Positions 49,452 through 59,502 of a stretch of 64,000 bases of DNA are shown in pieces. Positions within the stretch are counted from its first letter, which is position 1, and each line of letters begins with the position of its first letter. The stretch is from Novosphingobium malaysiense (GTDB lineage Bacteria; Pseudomonadota; Alphaproteobacteria; Sphingomonadales; Sphingomonadaceae): NCBI RefSeq assembly GCF_000802225.1, contig NZ_JTDI01000003.1, positions 372,001-436,000 of the forward strand, given 5' to 3'. The translations under genes and the position numbers were made by a program. The notes beneath the pieces were generated by a model that saw only the letters and a list, made by a program, of their open reading frames with translations, had not been told where the DNA came from and made no database searches.

Positions 49452-51559
49452 CGATCGTCGGCATCTGGGGCACTGTCGGCATGGCGCTCGACCTGACCGG
49501 GGCGATCGCCCTGGCCACGCTTGCCATCTGGCTGTGGTCGCGGCTGGATCGGTTCGGCAATGCCGGCGGGTGGATCGTGGCGGCCTTGTTTGTCACGGCC
49601 GCATGGTGCCTTGCGGTCGCGTCGGCATCCGGCGCGATCCTGACTTCGGTGGCGGAAAGTTCGCGCAATCTCATTTGGCTCATGGTGATCTATCGCCTGT
49701 TCGCAAGCGACGGGCGCCATACCAGCCTTGCCCCGATCCGGCCGGTGCTCATGGCCCTGGCATTCGTCGAATTGCTGCATCTCGGCGTCGATTTCGGGCT
49801 GTCGCGTGCCACCTCGATCGAAGGCATGACCCGGGTGGCCTTCGACTTCAACGTGATGTTTCGCCTGCTGGTCACGGTTGGCGGACTGGTCCTGGTGCAC
49901 AACCTCTATGCCGGTGCCCCGCGCGAGGCGCGCCCGGCCCTGCGCTGGCCGGCGACCGGACTGGCCGTGCTCTGGGCCTTTGACCTCAACCTCTATACGG
50001 TCGCCTATCTCGCCGCGCGCTGGCCGGCGGAGATTGCGGCGTTCCGGGGGCTGGCCGCCATGATCCTGACGGCCTGCATTGCCATCGCGGCGGCGCGCGA
50101 TCGCGACACGCTGAAGCTGCGTCCATCCCGCGCCGTTACCTTCCAGACCTTCTCGCTGCTGGTCATCGGGTTCTACCTGATCGCCATGGTGGCAGTGGCG
50201 CAGTGGCTGTCGTACGTCGGCGGCAACTTCGCGCGGCTGATCGAACTGGCCTTCGTGACGCTCGCCAGCGCGGTTGCGCTGGTCGTGCTTCCCTCACGCC
50301 GCCTGCGCGGCTGGCTGAAGGTGATCCTGGCCAAGCATTTCTTCCAGCATCGCTACGATTATCGCGAGGAATGGCTGCGGTTCACCCGCACCATCGGCAA
50401 TGGCGGGGAGACGGCCTTGCCGCTGGGCGAGCGCGTCGTGCAGTCCGTGGCCGATGTCTTCGAGAGCCCCGGCGGCCTCCTGCTCACGCCCGGCGAGCAA
50501 GGCGAACTCACCCTTGCGGCTCGCTGGAACTGGCCGGAGATCGAAGTCCCGGCCGTCGCCTATCCCCTTCGAGCCCTGTCCTTCTTCGAGAGAACTGGCT
50601 TCATTGCCGATCTCGACGAGCTGCGCACGGGAGAGGCCCTTCACGGCGCGGACATCGAAGTGCCCGAATGGCTGCTAAGCAACAACCGCGCCTGGGCGCT
50701 CATTCCCCTGGTTCACTATGAACGGCTTGTCGGCATGGTGGTGCTGGCGCGCGCGCAACTGGCGCGCAAGTTCGACTGGGAGGACTTCGACCTGCTGCGC
50801 GTGATCGGCCAGCAGGTCGCCAGCTATCTTTCCGAAAATGCCAGCCAGGAGGCCTTGGCGGAATCGAGCCGATTCGAGGATTTCCATCGCCGCATCGCCT
50901 TCGTGATGCACGACATCAAGAACCTCGCCAGCCAGTTCAGCCTGCTTGCGCGCAATGCGGAACTCCACGCCGACAAGCCGGAATTCCGAGCAGACATGCT
51001 GATCACGCTGCGCAACTCCTCCGAAAAGCTCAATGCCTTGATCGCGCGCCTGTCTCGCTATGGTACCGGCGCCGTCGACAAGCTGGAGCAGATACCGGCG
51101 GCCGACGTGGTGGCTTCGGTGATGGAGCGCTTTCGCGACAATCCGCAGGTAGTGGCCGCCGAAACGCGCGATGTCGCAATTACGGCCAACCGGCATTCGC
51201 TCGAGCAGGTGCTGGTGCATCTGGTCCAGAACGGTATCGAGGCCAGCCCTGCCGACAGCCCGGTATTCATCTCGCTGACGGTGGAAGGGCTGCATGCCCG
51301 CTTCGAAGTCGTCGACTCCGGTTGCGGCATGAGCGCCGATTTCGTGCGAAATCGGCTCTTCAAGCCCTTCGTTTCGACCAAGAGCGGGGGGTTCGGCATC
51401 GGCGCGTTCGAAGCGCGCGAACTGGTGCGCGCAATGCGCGGGCGGCTCGACGTGGAATCGCGCGAAGGGCTGGGCTCGCGCTTCATCGTCTACGTGCCGC
51501 TCGCAGCGGCAACCGATGTCTATCAGACCATGACCAGCCATGATCAGAAGGTGGCGTGA
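49448..51559 (+). CDS. prsK: PEP-CTERM system histidine kinase PrsK
   Basis: A 703-residue membrane histidine kinase. About nine hydrophobic segments occupy the first 290 residues, a GAF-like domain covers about 320-470 (WALIPLVHYERLVGMVVLAR), and the kinase domain has the phospho-acceptor histidine in AFVMHDIKNLASQF near residue 486, the N box LVQNGIEASP, and G boxes VDSGCGMS and GFGIGAFEAREL. The order matches PrsK of exopolysaccharide/PEP-CTERM loci, which pairs with PrsR. The GTG at 49448 overlaps the preceding stop; an ATG at 49481 is an alternative. Confidence 0.88.
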   Translation: MTIVGIWGTVGMALDLTGAIALATLAIWLWSRLDRFGNAGGWIVAALFVTAAWCLAVASASGAILTSVAESSRNLIWLMVIYRLFASDGRHTSLAPIRPVLMALAFVELLHLGVDFGLSRATSIEGMTRVAFDFNVMFRLLVTVGGLVLVHNLYAGAPREARPALRWPATGLAVLWAFDLNLYTVAYLAARWPAEIAAFRGLAAMILTACIAIAAARDRDTLKLRPSRAVTFQTFSLLVIGFYLIAMVAVAQWLSYVGGNFARLIELAFVTLASAVALVVLPSRRLRGWLKVILAKHFFQHRYDYREEWLRFTRTIGNGGETALPLGERVVQSVADVFESPGGLLLTPGEQGELTLAARWNWPEIEVPAVAYPLRALSFFERTGFIADLDELRTGEALHGADIEVPEWLLSNNRAWALIPLVHYERLVGMVVLARAQLARKFDWEDFDLLRVIGQQVASYLSENASQEALAESSRFEDFHRRIAFVMHDIKNLASQFSLLARNAELHADKPEFRADMLITLRNSSEKLNALIARLSRYGTGAVDKLEQIPAADVVASVMERFRDNPQVVAAETRDVAITANRHSLEQVLVHLVQNGIEASPADSPVFISLTVEGLHARFEVVDSGCGMSADFVRNRLFKPFVSTKSGGFGIGAFEARELVRAMRGRLDVESREGLGSRFIVYVPLAAATDVYQTMTSHDQKVA

Positions 51560-52923
51560 TGACAGATACCCGACCGAAACTGCTAGTCGTGGAAGACGAC
51601 GCCGGCCTCCAGGCCCAGCTCAAGTGGGCCTACGAGGACTTCGAGGTCATGGTGGCGGGAGACCGCGCCAGCGCGATGGCGACGCTGCGTGCGGAAATGC
51701 CCGATGTCGTCACGCTCGACCTCGGGTTGCCGCCTGATCCGGATGGCGTGAGCGAAGGCTTTGCCGTGCTCGACGAGATCATGGCGCTCAAGCCCGATAC
51801 CAAGGTCATCGTAGCCAGTGGGCATGGCGCCCGCGAAAGCGCGTTGCAGGCGATCGCGCGCGGGGCCTACGATTTCTACCAGAAGCCCGTCGACATCGAC
51901 GCGCTGGGGCTGATCGTGCGCAGGGCGCTGCAGCTCAACAAGCTCGAACGTGAAAATCGCACCCTGGCGTCGAAAGTCGAAAAGGACGAGAAGGTTCTTG
52001 GCCGGCTGATCACGGCCGCGCCGGAAATGATCCGCGTCGCGCGCACCATGGAGCGGGTCGCCAACACGAACGTCTCGGTGATGCTGCTCGGCGCCAGCGG
52101 CACCGGCAAGGAACTGCTGGCGCGCGGCCTGCACGATGCCAGCGACCGGGCGGACGGGGAGTTTGTGGCGATCAACTGCGCCGCAATTCCGGAAAACCTG
52201 CTCGAGAGCGAACTTTTCGGTCACGAGAAGGGGGCCTTTACCGGCGCGGTCAAGACCACCCAGGGCAAGATCGAACAGGCCGGCGGCGGCACCTTGTTCC
52301 TCGACGAGGTCGGCGACATCCCGCTCCAGCTTCAGGTCAAGCTGCTGCGCTTCCTGCAGGAGCGGGTGATCGAACGCGTCGGTTCGCGCGAGGCGATACC
52401 CGTGGACACGCGAATCGTCTGCGCTACCCACCAGGACCTGGAGGCGATGATTGCCGACGGGCGCTTCCGCGAAGACCTGTTCTACCGCCTTGCCGAGATC
52501 GTCGTGAAGATTCCGAGCCTGGCCGAGCGACCCGGCGACGCGACGCTGCTCGCCAAGGCCTTCCTCAACCGCTACGCCACGGAAATGAACCCGCGTGTGC
52601 GCGGTTTCGCTTCCGATGCGCTCGCCGCGATCGACGCCTGGCCCTGGCCGGGCAACGTGCGTGAGCTGGAAAACCGCGTGAAGCGTGCGGTCATCATGGC
52701 CGACGAGAAACTGGTCCATGCCGCCGACCTCGACCTTGCCGAGCCGGACGAGCAGGTGATCAATGCCCTCAACCTGAAAACCGCGCGCGAGCAGGCCGAC
52801 CGCAAGGTCATCCGTCATGCGCTCGCCCGTAGCGAGGGGAACATCTCCAGCACCGCCAAGATGCTGGGGATCAGCCGGCCCACGCTTTATGACCTGCTCA
52901 AGCAGTACGATCTGCAACCCTGA
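51559..52923 (+). CDS. prsR: PEP-CTERM sigma-54-dependent response regulator PrsR
   Basis: A 454-residue NtrC-type activator. The receiver has the acidic pair VVEDD near residues 10-14 and the phosphorylation site Asp54 (TLDLGLP). The AAA+ domain has the Walker A GASGTGKE near 178-185, the sigma-54-contact loop GAFTGA near 227-232 and Walker [11 protein letters not shown] near 248-257. A Fis-type helix-turn-helix closes the protein ([24 protein letters not shown], in the last 25 residues). The ATG at 51559 overlaps the prsK stop by one base. It should drive sigma-54 promoters for PEP-CTERM and exopolysaccharide genes, mostly outside this window. Confidence 0.92.
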   Translation: MTDTRPKLLVVEDDAGLQAQLKWAYEDFEVMVAGDRASAMATLRAEMPDVVTLDLGLPPDPDGVSEGFAVLDEIMALKPDTKVIVASGHGARESALQAIARGAYDFYQKPVDIDALGLIVRRALQLNKLERENRTLASKVEKDEKVLGRLITAAPEMIRVARTMERVANTNVSVMLLGASGTGKELLARGLHDASDRADGEFVAINCAAIPENLLESELFGHEKGAFTGAVKTTQGKIEQAGGGTLFLDEVGDIPLQLQVKLLRFLQERVIERVGSREAIPVDTRIVCATHQDLEAMIADGRFREDLFYRLAEIVVKIPSLAERPGDATLLAKAFLNRYATEMNPRVRGFASDALAAIDAWPWPGNVRELENRVKRAVIMADEKLVHAADLDLAEPDEQVINALNLKTAREQADRKVIRHALARSEGNISSTAKMLGISRPTLYDLLKQYDLQP

Positions 52924-52954
52924 CTTATCCCGGACGGGAGGGAAGCGACCCGGC

Positions 52955-54730
52955 GTGTGGCGGCGGGTGCTCGCGCTGGTCGCATTCACTCTCCCGCTGG
53001 CGCTGACGTCGAGTCCGGGCCTGGGCGAGGGGCCGCCGGGCGAGGCGCTGATCGAAGCGGCTCGAGCGGCGCTGTCGCGCGGTGACGGGATCGACAGCGA
53101 GATGAAGCTGCGTGCGGCGCTCGCCAAAGGCGCGTCGCGCAGCGAGGTCGCGGCATGGATGGGCAAGGCCTACCTAGAGCAGGACGATCTCGACAAGGCC
53201 CACGATTGGCTGGCCTCGGGAAATTTCTCTGCGTCGACAGCGGCGGACGGCTGGCGTGCTCTGGGGCTGGTCGAGCGGCTGCAGGGCAATCTGGCGGCAT
53301 CGGACCGGGCCTACGCCAAGGCTCTCGATCTCATCCCCGACGATGCCTCGCTGTGGGTGGAAATCGGGCGTCTGCGCTATGCGAGCGGACAGCACGTGCG
53401 GGCGATAGCTGCCGCCGATCATGCGCTCGCGCTCGACCCCGCCGATGTGCGTGCACTCCAGTACCGGGGGCAACTTGTCCGCGACCGGTACGGGCTGCGT
53501 GCCGCACTGCCGTGGTTCGAACAGGCGCTCAGGCACGACGCGAAGGACGTTTCGGTCCTCCTCGACTATGCCGCGACGCTGGGTGAAATGGGCCGGGCCG
53601 GGGAGGCGGTGACGGTGACCCGGCAGGTACTGGAAATAAGTCCGAAGAACCCGCGCGCCTACTATCTGCAATCGGTGATCGCTGCCCGGGCGGGCAATTA
53701 TGAACTCGCGCGCGGCTTGCTGATGCGCACGGAAGGCAAGCTCGACGATCAGCCCGGCGTGCAGATGTTGCACGGCGTCGTCGAACTCGCGGCAGGAAAT
53801 TATGCTGCCTCGTCCGAGGCGCTGGAAGCCGTGCTGCGCACCAAACCCGACAGCCGGCGTGCCAAGGACCTCCTGGCGCGGGCAATCTACCTGGGCGGGC
53901 AGTACCGCTATGCCACCTTGCGCTTTGCCGACGAGATCGCCCGCGACGAGGCCTCGCCCTACCTTCTCACTGTGGTCGCCCGCAGCTACGAGGCGCTGGG
54001 CGAGCGTCGACATGCCGGCGAACTGCTGGACCGGGCCGCGCGCCCGCAAATGGCGCCGCTTCGGGTGTTGCCGGGGCAAGGGCGTATCGGAGACCTGCTA
54101 GCCCGGGGACAGGGAAACATGGCGCAGGCGGCGGCGGAGGCGGCCCGGCGGTCGGATCCCGGCTTCTACGATAGCCAGGCGCTGGCCGGGGATGTGCAAC
54201 TCGCGCTCGGCCATGCCCGGGCCGCGCAGGAACGCTATGTCCAGGCCGCCAGGATCCGCATGCCAGAAAGCCTGTTTGAACGCCGCGTCGCCGCCTATGC
54301 GCTTGCTGGCGATCTTCGTGGCGGACAGGTACTGGTGGAAGAATATCTGCTCCAGCACCCCAACAGTCAGGCGGCCTTGCGGGCTGCGGCCTGGCTGGCG
54401 ATCGGCACGGGAAACGCGGCCCGGGCGCGGGCGATCCTGACGTGGCTGCGCGACAATGGCAATTCGCGCGATGTGGAATTGCTCACCAGCCTGGCACTCG
54501 TCGAGGCGGGGGAGGGAAATCTGGAGGCGGCGCGGCAGAACGCGCAGGCCGCCTATCGCCTGCAGCGAGCCAGCCCCGCGGCCACCCAGGCGCTCGGCTT
54601 CAGCTATGCCTCCCTGGGTATCCGCACGAATGACGCGACGGCCCTGCTGGACAAGGCCCAGGCGATGGTGGGCGATACGCCCCTGATTGCGCAGGCGCGC
54701 GACCGCCTGCGCGAGAAGCGGCGGGGCTGA
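52955..54730 (+). CDS. TPR-repeat protein of the PEP-CTERM/exopolysaccharide locus
   Basis: A 591-residue protein with a signal peptide (LALVAFTLPLALTSSPGLG) and at least ten tetratricopeptide-like repeats, for example AYAKALDLIPDDASLW, AADHALALDPADVRAL and ARQVLEISP-like segments. It corresponds to the large TPR protein that follows prsR in such loci (PrsT type), which is usually longer and a lipoprotein; here no lipobox cysteine follows the leader, so it is shorter and probably soluble or anchored otherwise. The start is a GTG at 52955, 32 bp after prsR and behind GGGAGGGA. Confidence 0.8.
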   Translation: MWRRVLALVAFTLPLALTSSPGLGEGPPGEALIEAARAALSRGDGIDSEMKLRAALAKGASRSEVAAWMGKAYLEQDDLDKAHDWLASGNFSASTAADGWRALGLVERLQGNLAASDRAYAKALDLIPDDASLWVEIGRLRYASGQHVRAIAAADHALALDPADVRALQYRGQLVRDRYGLRAALPWFEQALRHDAKDVSVLLDYAATLGEMGRAGEAVTVTRQVLEISPKNPRAYYLQSVIAARAGNYELARGLLMRTEGKLDDQPGVQMLHGVVELAAGNYAASSEALEAVLRTKPDSRRAKDLLARAIYLGGQYRYATLRFADEIARDEASPYLLTVVARSYEALGERRHAGELLDRAARPQMAPLRVLPGQGRIGDLLARGQGNMAQAAAEAARRSDPGFYDSQALAGDVQLALGHARAAQERYVQAARIRMPESLFERRVAAYALAGDLRGGQVLVEEYLLQHPNSQAALRAAAWLAIGTGNAARARAILTWLRDNGNSRDVELLTSLALVEAGEGNLEAARQNAQAAYRLQRASPAATQALGFSYASLGIRTNDATALLDKAQAMVGDTPLIAQARDRLREKRRG

Positions 54731-54759
54731 CCGGCGCGGCTCGCACGGGGGCGCGGCCG

Positions 54760-55635
54760 CTACTTCTTCTTGGGCTGATAGGTCTGTTCGACCCCGGGGA
54801 ACGTGCGCGAGCGCACTTCTTCCGCGTACCTGGCAGCGGTTTCCGAGATGACGCCGGCGATATCGCCATACTTCTTCACGAACCTGGGAACCCGCTCGAA
54901 CATGCCCAGCATGTCGTCGGTTACCAGAACCTGCCCATCGCACTGGGCGGAGGCACCGATGCCGATCACCGGGATTTCCACGCTCCGGGTCAGCGCGACG
55001 GCGATCGGCTCGAGCACGCCTTCGACGACGACGGCAAAGGCGCCTGCGTCCGCCACGGCCTGTCCGTCGGCAATGATCTTGGCATGTTCTTCCTGGCTCC
55101 GCCCGCGCGCGCCGTAACCGCCGAGGGCGTTCACTGCCTGCGGGGTGAGGCCGACGTGGGCCATCACCGGGATTCCGCGCTGGCTCAGGAACGCGATGGT
55201 TTCGGCCATGGCCTGCCCGCCCTCGAGCTTGACCGCGGCGCAGCCGGTTTCGGCCATGATCCGGCTCGCGGATTCGAAGGCCTGCTGCGGGCTGGCCTCG
55301 TAGGAGCCGAAAGGCATGTCGACGATGACGACCGAGTGATAGCTGCCGCGCACTACCGCCGCACCATGCGCGATCATCATGTCGAGCGTCACCTGCAGCG
55401 TGGAGGGCAGCCCGTAGATCACCTGTCCGAGCGAGTCCCCCACGAGCAGCATGTCGCAGTGCTGGTCGAGCAGCTGCGCCTGGCGGGCGGTGTAGGCCGT
55501 CAGCATGACCAGCGGTTGCTCCGTCTTGCCCTCGAACTTGCGCCGCTGGATCGCGGGCACGGTCAGGCGCTTCATCGGGGCCGGGGTGGGGTTGGCGCGA
55601 CTGGTCGCGGTGTCGAGCTGGAAAGTCGTGGACAT
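54760..55635 (-). CDS. panB: 3-methyl-2-oxobutanoate hydroxymethyltransferase
   Basis: A 291-residue enzyme that adds a hydroxymethyl group from methylenetetrahydrofolate to 2-oxoisovalerate in pantothenate synthesis. [12 protein letters not shown] (about residues 64-75) and [11 protein letters not shown] (near 107-117) hold the metal-binding aspartates, and KLEGG (near 137), AHVGLTPQ and VVEGV follow in the family order, with IGIGAS near 225. The length is normal with a small N-terminal extension. The gene is convergent with the TPR gene and divergent from the permease. Confidence 0.95.
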   Translation of the reverse strand: MSTTFQLDTATSRANPTPAPMKRLTVPAIQRRKFEGKTEQPLVMLTAYTARQAQLLDQHCDMLLVGDSLGQVIYGLPSTLQVTLDMMIAHGAAVVRGSYHSVVIVDMPFGSYEASPQQAFESASRIMAETGCAAVKLEGGQAMAETIAFLSQRGIPVMAHVGLTPQAVNALGGYGARGRSQEEHAKIIADGQAVADAGAFAVVVEGVLEPIAVALTRSVEIPVIGIGASAQCDGQVLVTDDMLGMFERVPRFVKKYGDIAGVISETAARYAEEVRSRTFPGVEQTYQPKKK

Positions 55636-55757
55636 GGCCGCGTCTTAGCCACTGCGAGGAAATTCTGCAAAGCTGGGGACCGCCCCGTTCTTCGCTCTTG
55701 CCAAGCGGTAGCAGGCCGCTAGCGTCGCGCGATCAAAAAAGATCCGGGGGTCCACGC

Positions 55758-57323
55758 ATGTTCGGACGCGTAAAGCCGCTTGATGCCATTCTGGCCACGG
55801 CTGAAAAGAAATCTCTCCACCGCTCGCTCGGGCCGGTCCAGCTGACCCTGCTGGGCGTCGGCGCCATCATCGGCACGGGTATCTTCGTGCTTACGGCCGC
55901 GGCCGCGCAAAAGGCCGGGCCGGGCATGATGTGGAGCTTCGTCATCGCCGGCTTCGTCTGCGCGGTGGCGGCACTGTGCTATTCGGAACTGGCCTCGATG
56001 GTGCCGGTTTCGGGTTCCGCCTATACCTATACCTATGCCGTGGTCGGCGAACTTCTCGCGTGGATGGTCGGCTGGGCGCTGATCCTCGAATACGCCGTTG
56101 CCGCCTCCGCAGTTTCGGTGGGCTGGTCCGGTTACTTCATGGGCCTCCTCAAGAGCTGGACGGGGTTCGAGCTGCCAGCGATGCTGGCCGCCGGGCCGAC
56201 GTGGTCGCTCAGCGGCGTCGACTTCAGCACAGGCATCATCAACGTGCCGGCCATTGTCGTGGCTCTCTCGGTGACCGGCCTGCTGATGATCGGCACCAAG
56301 GAAAGCGCCACCTTCAACGCGATTCTCGTGGCCGTCAAAGTCACGGCGCTGACGATGTTCATCGCCCTGGCCCTGCCGGTGATGAACGGCGAGCACTTCG
56401 CGCCGTTCGCGCCGAACGGCTGGTTCGGCCCTCCCGGCACCAGCGGCATGGGTATCGTCGGTGCCGCGGCCTCGATCTTCTTCGCCTACGTCGGGTTCGA
56501 CGCGGTCTCCACCGCGGCCGAGGAAACCAAGAACCCGCAGCGCAATGTGCCGATCGGCCTGATCGGCAGTCTTGCGATCTGCACCATCTTCTACCTGTTC
56601 GTCGCGGCCGGGGCGATCGGCGCCATCGGTGCCCAGCCGACGGCGCTCGGCGTGCAGCCCGGCTCGCCCGAATTCGCGGCCCAGTGCGCCGCGCTGGTAG
56701 AGCAGGGGAAGGAACCGCTGGTGTGCTCGCGTGAAGCTCTCGCCCACGTTCTGCGCGCCATCAACTACACCTGGGCGGGCGACCTGATCGGCCTTGCCGC
56801 CAACCTGGCATTGCCCTCGGTGATCCTGATGATGCTCTACGGACAGACCCGCATCTTCTTCGTCATGGCGCGAGACGGCCTTCTTCCCGAGAAGCTGGCG
56901 ACCGTGCATCCGAAGTGGAAGACGCCGCACATCGTCACCATGCTGACCGGCATCTTCGTGGCCATTGCCGCGGCCTTGCTCCCCGTGGGGCAGCTGGCGG
57001 ACATCTCCAATTCGGGCACGCTCTTCGCGTTCTTCATGGTCGCGATCGCGGTGCTCGTCCTGCGTGTGAGGGACCCCAAGCGCACGCGTCCTTTCCGGAC
57101 GCCGTTCGTGTGGATCATCGCGCCGGTCGCCGCGCTCGGCTGCGTGGCGCTGTTCTTCAACCTGCCCATCGAAGCCATGCTGGTGCTGCCGATATGGGGC
57201 GGGATCGGCCTGCTGGTCTACTTCGCCTACGGTCGGCGCAAGAGCCACGTCGGTCTCGGCAAGATCGAGATCCACGAGGAAGATCCCGACGTGCCGCCGC
57301 AGCCGGTACCGCCGATCGACTGA
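55758..57323 (+). CDS. APC-family amino-acid permease
   Basis: A 521-residue transporter with about 12 membrane segments. The first helix contains LLGVGAIIGTGIFVL (about residues 31-45), the broken-helix motif of cationic amino-acid transporter-like APC proteins. The sixth has FFAYVGFDAVSTAAEETKNPQRN near 243-265. A soluble loop between helices 7 and 8 (residues 295-335) contains two cysteines. It imports amino acids with a cation. The ATG at 55758 follows GGGGGT; a terminator follows the stop. Confidence 0.9.
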   Translation: MFGRVKPLDAILATAEKKSLHRSLGPVQLTLLGVGAIIGTGIFVLTAAAAQKAGPGMMWSFVIAGFVCAVAALCYSELASMVPVSGSAYTYTYAVVGELLAWMVGWALILEYAVAASAVSVGWSGYFMGLLKSWTGFELPAMLAAGPTWSLSGVDFSTGIINVPAIVVALSVTGLLMIGTKESATFNAILVAVKVTALTMFIALALPVMNGEHFAPFAPNGWFGPPGTSGMGIVGAAASIFFAYVGFDAVSTAAEETKNPQRNVPIGLIGSLAICTIFYLFVAAGAIGAIGAQPTALGVQPGSPEFAAQCAALVEQGKEPLVCSREALAHVLRAINYTWAGDLIGLAANLALPSVILMMLYGQTRIFFVMARDGLLPEKLATVHPKWKTPHIVTMLTGIFVAIAAALLPVGQLADISNSGTLFAFFMVAIAVLVLRVRDPKRTRPFRTPFVWIIAPVAALGCVALFFNLPIEAMLVLPIWGGIGLLVYFAYGRRKSHVGLGKIEIHEEDPDVPPQPVPPID

Positions 57324-57348
57324 CTTCGATCCGCGATGGACAAAGGGG

Positions 57349-57375
57349 AAGGGGAGCCGCCGCGCTCCCCTTTTT
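57349..57375 (+). terminator. Rho-independent terminator after the APC permease
   Basis: A 9-bp stem AAGGGGAGC/GCTCCCCTT (57349-57357 and 57364-57372) with a 6-nt loop runs into TTTTT (57371-57375). Confidence 0.88.
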
Positions 57376-57396
57376 CGTTTCCGAACCGAAAACCGT

Positions 57397-57435
57397 TTGA
57401 CTGGGAACGGCGTCTCCGTACTTTGCAGTGCAAAG
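57397..57435 (+). promoter_or_regulatory. Promoter with TTTGCA palindrome at -10 (LLM operon)
   Basis: A -35 element TTGACT (57397-57402), 16 bp and a -10-like TACTTT (57419-57424) are followed by or overlap the perfect dyad CTTTGCA-G-TGCAAAG (57421-57435). The same arrangement occurs at 63000-63038 and the dyad also at 61976. A protein bound to the dyad would block the -10 element. Confidence 0.82.
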
Positions 57436-57490
57436 CTAATGGTGCGGTTTCCATCCCGGGAAGCCGCGGATCAGGGGAGACAGGATCGCA

Positions 57491-58474
57491 ATGTTCAATA
57501 CGGTTATCAGCTTCGACATGCGGGCCCCGGACTTCGGCGCGCCGACGACTGAACTCTACGCCGCGGCGCTCGAGATGTGCGCCTTTGCGGACAAGATCGG
57601 CATCGATGCCGTCGTGCTCCCCGAACACCATTGCTCGGAGGACGGGTACAACCCGGTTCCCTCCCTGATGGCGGCGGCTGTCGCGGCGCGCACGGAAAAG
57701 ATCGCGATCATGCTGGGAGCACTGGTCCTGCCTCTCCACGATCCGGTGGAACTGGCCGAAACCATCGCGGTAACGGACATCATCAGCGGCGGCCGCCTCT
57801 ACACCACGCTGGTGCCCGGCTACGTCGAGGCCGAGTTCCGCATGTTCGGCAAGTCCCTGCGCGACCGGGCGAAGCTCATGGACGAAGGGCTGGAGGTCAT
57901 ATCGCGTGCGCTTTCGGGGGAGCGGTTCACGTACGGCGAGCGGGAAGTTTTCGTGCGGCCGCTGCCCCTCAACCGGCCTCCACGGCTTCTCGTCGGCGGC
58001 GGCGTTCCCGCTGCGGCCCGGCGCGCGGCAAAATACGGGTACGGCTTCTGGGTGTTGCAGCCCGACATGATGCCCGAAAGCCGGAAGCTCATCGCGCTCT
58101 ACAAGGAGGAATGCGAGAAGAACGGGCATGCGCCGGGACCGATCATGTCGACCCATCCGGCGGTCCACGTCACGCGCGATCCCGATGCCGCCTGGGAGCA
58201 GATCGGGCCGCACATCGTCCACATGGTCCGCAGCTATGCCGGCTGGGCCAGCGACGACGATACCACCACCTCGCCCTTCTACGGGCTCGATACGGTCGAT
58301 GCCATTCGCAATGCCGGGATCATCAACGTCCTGACGCCCGATGACGCCATTGCCTTTGCCCGCAAGACGCAAATCTCCCTGACGCCGCTGATTGCCGGCC
58401 TGCCGCCGAAGATCGGCTGGGAAATGCTCGAGCTGTTTGCGTCCGAAGTCCTGCCCCACCTGCAAGACAATTGA
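57491..58474 (+). CDS. Luciferase-like (LLM) flavin-dependent monooxygenase
   Basis: A 327-residue TIM-barrel flavin enzyme. FADKIGIDAVVLPEHHCSED (about residues 33-52) is the conserved entry with the PEHH motif, IAIMLGALVLPLHDPVELAETIAV lies near 75-98, and DIISGGRLYTTLVPGYVEAEFRMFG near 96-120 is the flavin-binding segment. Such enzymes use reduced FMN to epoxidise, hydroxylate or insert oxygen; limonene 1,2-monooxygenase belongs to this family. The ATG at 57491 has GGGGAGACAGG upstream. It is the first gene after the palindrome promoter and is followed by an SDR. Confidence 0.88.
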   Translation: MFNTVISFDMRAPDFGAPTTELYAAALEMCAFADKIGIDAVVLPEHHCSEDGYNPVPSLMAAAVAARTEKIAIMLGALVLPLHDPVELAETIAVTDIISGGRLYTTLVPGYVEAEFRMFGKSLRDRAKLMDEGLEVISRALSGERFTYGEREVFVRPLPLNRPPRLLVGGGVPAAARRAAKYGYGFWVLQPDMMPESRKLIALYKEECEKNGHAPGPIMSTHPAVHVTRDPDAAWEQIGPHIVHMVRSYAGWASDDDTTTSPFYGLDTVDAIRNAGIINVLTPDDAIAFARKTQISLTPLIAGLPPKIGWEMLELFASEVLPHLQDN

Positions 58475-58504
58475 TCGGCGCGCCCGAAGCAAGGGAGACA
58501 TGAT

Positions 58505-59452
58505 GTGACATCCATCTCGTTCGAAGGCCGCGTGGCCATCGTGACCGGTGCCGGCGGCGGTATCGGCAAGGCGCATGCGCTGGAGATCGCGCGACGCGGC
58601 GGGCAGGTGCTGGTCAACGATCTGGGCGGTGACGTCGCAGGCCGCGGCGGATCGGCGTCGATGGCCGAACAGGTCGTCGAGGAAATCCGTCAGGCCGGCG
58701 GTAAGGCCGAGGCGAACCACGATTCGGTGGCGACGACCCAGGGCTGCAATGCCATCGTGGCCCATGCGCTCGACGCCTTCGGGCGGGTGGATGTGCTGAT
58801 CAACAATGCCGGTATCATGCGCAACAGCACCCTGGCGGAAACGAGCGATGAAGACTGGGATGCGGTGATCGCCACGCACCTGACCGGCAGCTTCAAGCTG
58901 ACCCGTGCGGTCTGGCCGCACATGGCGGAGCAGGGGTATGGTCGCATCATCTATACCGCATCCAGCGCGGGCGTGTTCGGCAATCCCATGGTCGGCGGCT
59001 ATGGCGCGGCCAAGGCAGGGATCGCCGGGCTCATGCATGTCGCGGCTCTCGAAGGGGAGGCGCACGGCATCCTGTGCAACGGACTGATGCCGAATGCCGT
59101 CAGCCGTATGGCCATGCAGGCGGCGGCGGACTGGTCGGGCAAGCTCGACGGGTTCGAGACGACGATGCCCGAGACCATCGGCAATTCGATGCAGCCCGAG
59201 TTCAACACGCCGCTGGCGGTCTATCTGGCGAGTGAGCAATGCACCGCCACGCGCGGTCTCTATTCGCAGTGTCTGGGCCGGATGGCGCATGTCTTCATCG
59301 GCGCCGTCGACGGGTGGCAGGCCGACCGTCAGGCTCCGCCGAGCGTCGAGGAGATTGCCGAGCATTGGCAGGAGATCTCCGATACCGGGAACGGCTTTGC
59401 GATCCCGCTTAGCGCCACGGACGAACACGCCATCGTGCTGTCGCACCGATAA
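58505..59452 (+). CDS. Short-chain dehydrogenase/reductase (MFE-2/HSD17B4-type)
   Basis: A 315-residue SDR longer than classical members. TGAGGGIG lies near residues 14-21, VLVNDLGGDVAGRG near 36-49 is the loop typical of 3-hydroxyacyl-CoA dehydrogenases of multifunctional enzyme type 2, NNAGIMRN is near 100, and Tyr-Gly-Ala-Ala-Lys is near 166-170. The C-terminal 60 residues after the fold are extra. The start is a GTG at 58505 with GGGAG upstream. It follows the monooxygenase by 30 bp in the same transcript. Confidence 0.88.
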   Translation: MTSISFEGRVAIVTGAGGGIGKAHALEIARRGGQVLVNDLGGDVAGRGGSASMAEQVVEEIRQAGGKAEANHDSVATTQGCNAIVAHALDAFGRVDVLINNAGIMRNSTLAETSDEDWDAVIATHLTGSFKLTRAVWPHMAEQGYGRIIYTASSAGVFGNPMVGGYGAAKAGIAGLMHVAALEGEAHGILCNGLMPNAVSRMAMQAAADWSGKLDGFETTMPETIGNSMQPEFNTPLAVYLASEQCTATRGLYSQCLGRMAHVFIGAVDGWQADRQAPPSVEEIAEHWQEISDTGNGFAIPLSATDEHAIVLSHR

Positions 59453-59502
59453 CGGACGAGGGCAGGCCCATTTACTTCAGAAGGGCCTGCCCGAAAGCTG
59501 CC

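Noticed and set aside
51583-53166. A 527-codon minus-strand open frame over prsR.
   Set aside because: It is antisense to a clear NtrC-type protein and has no family-like sequence.
57227-59446. A 739-codon minus-strand open frame over the LLM monooxygenase and SDR genes.
   Set aside because: Same reason: composition typical of an antisense shadow, no domain, and the plus-strand genes have clear motifs and ribosome sites.
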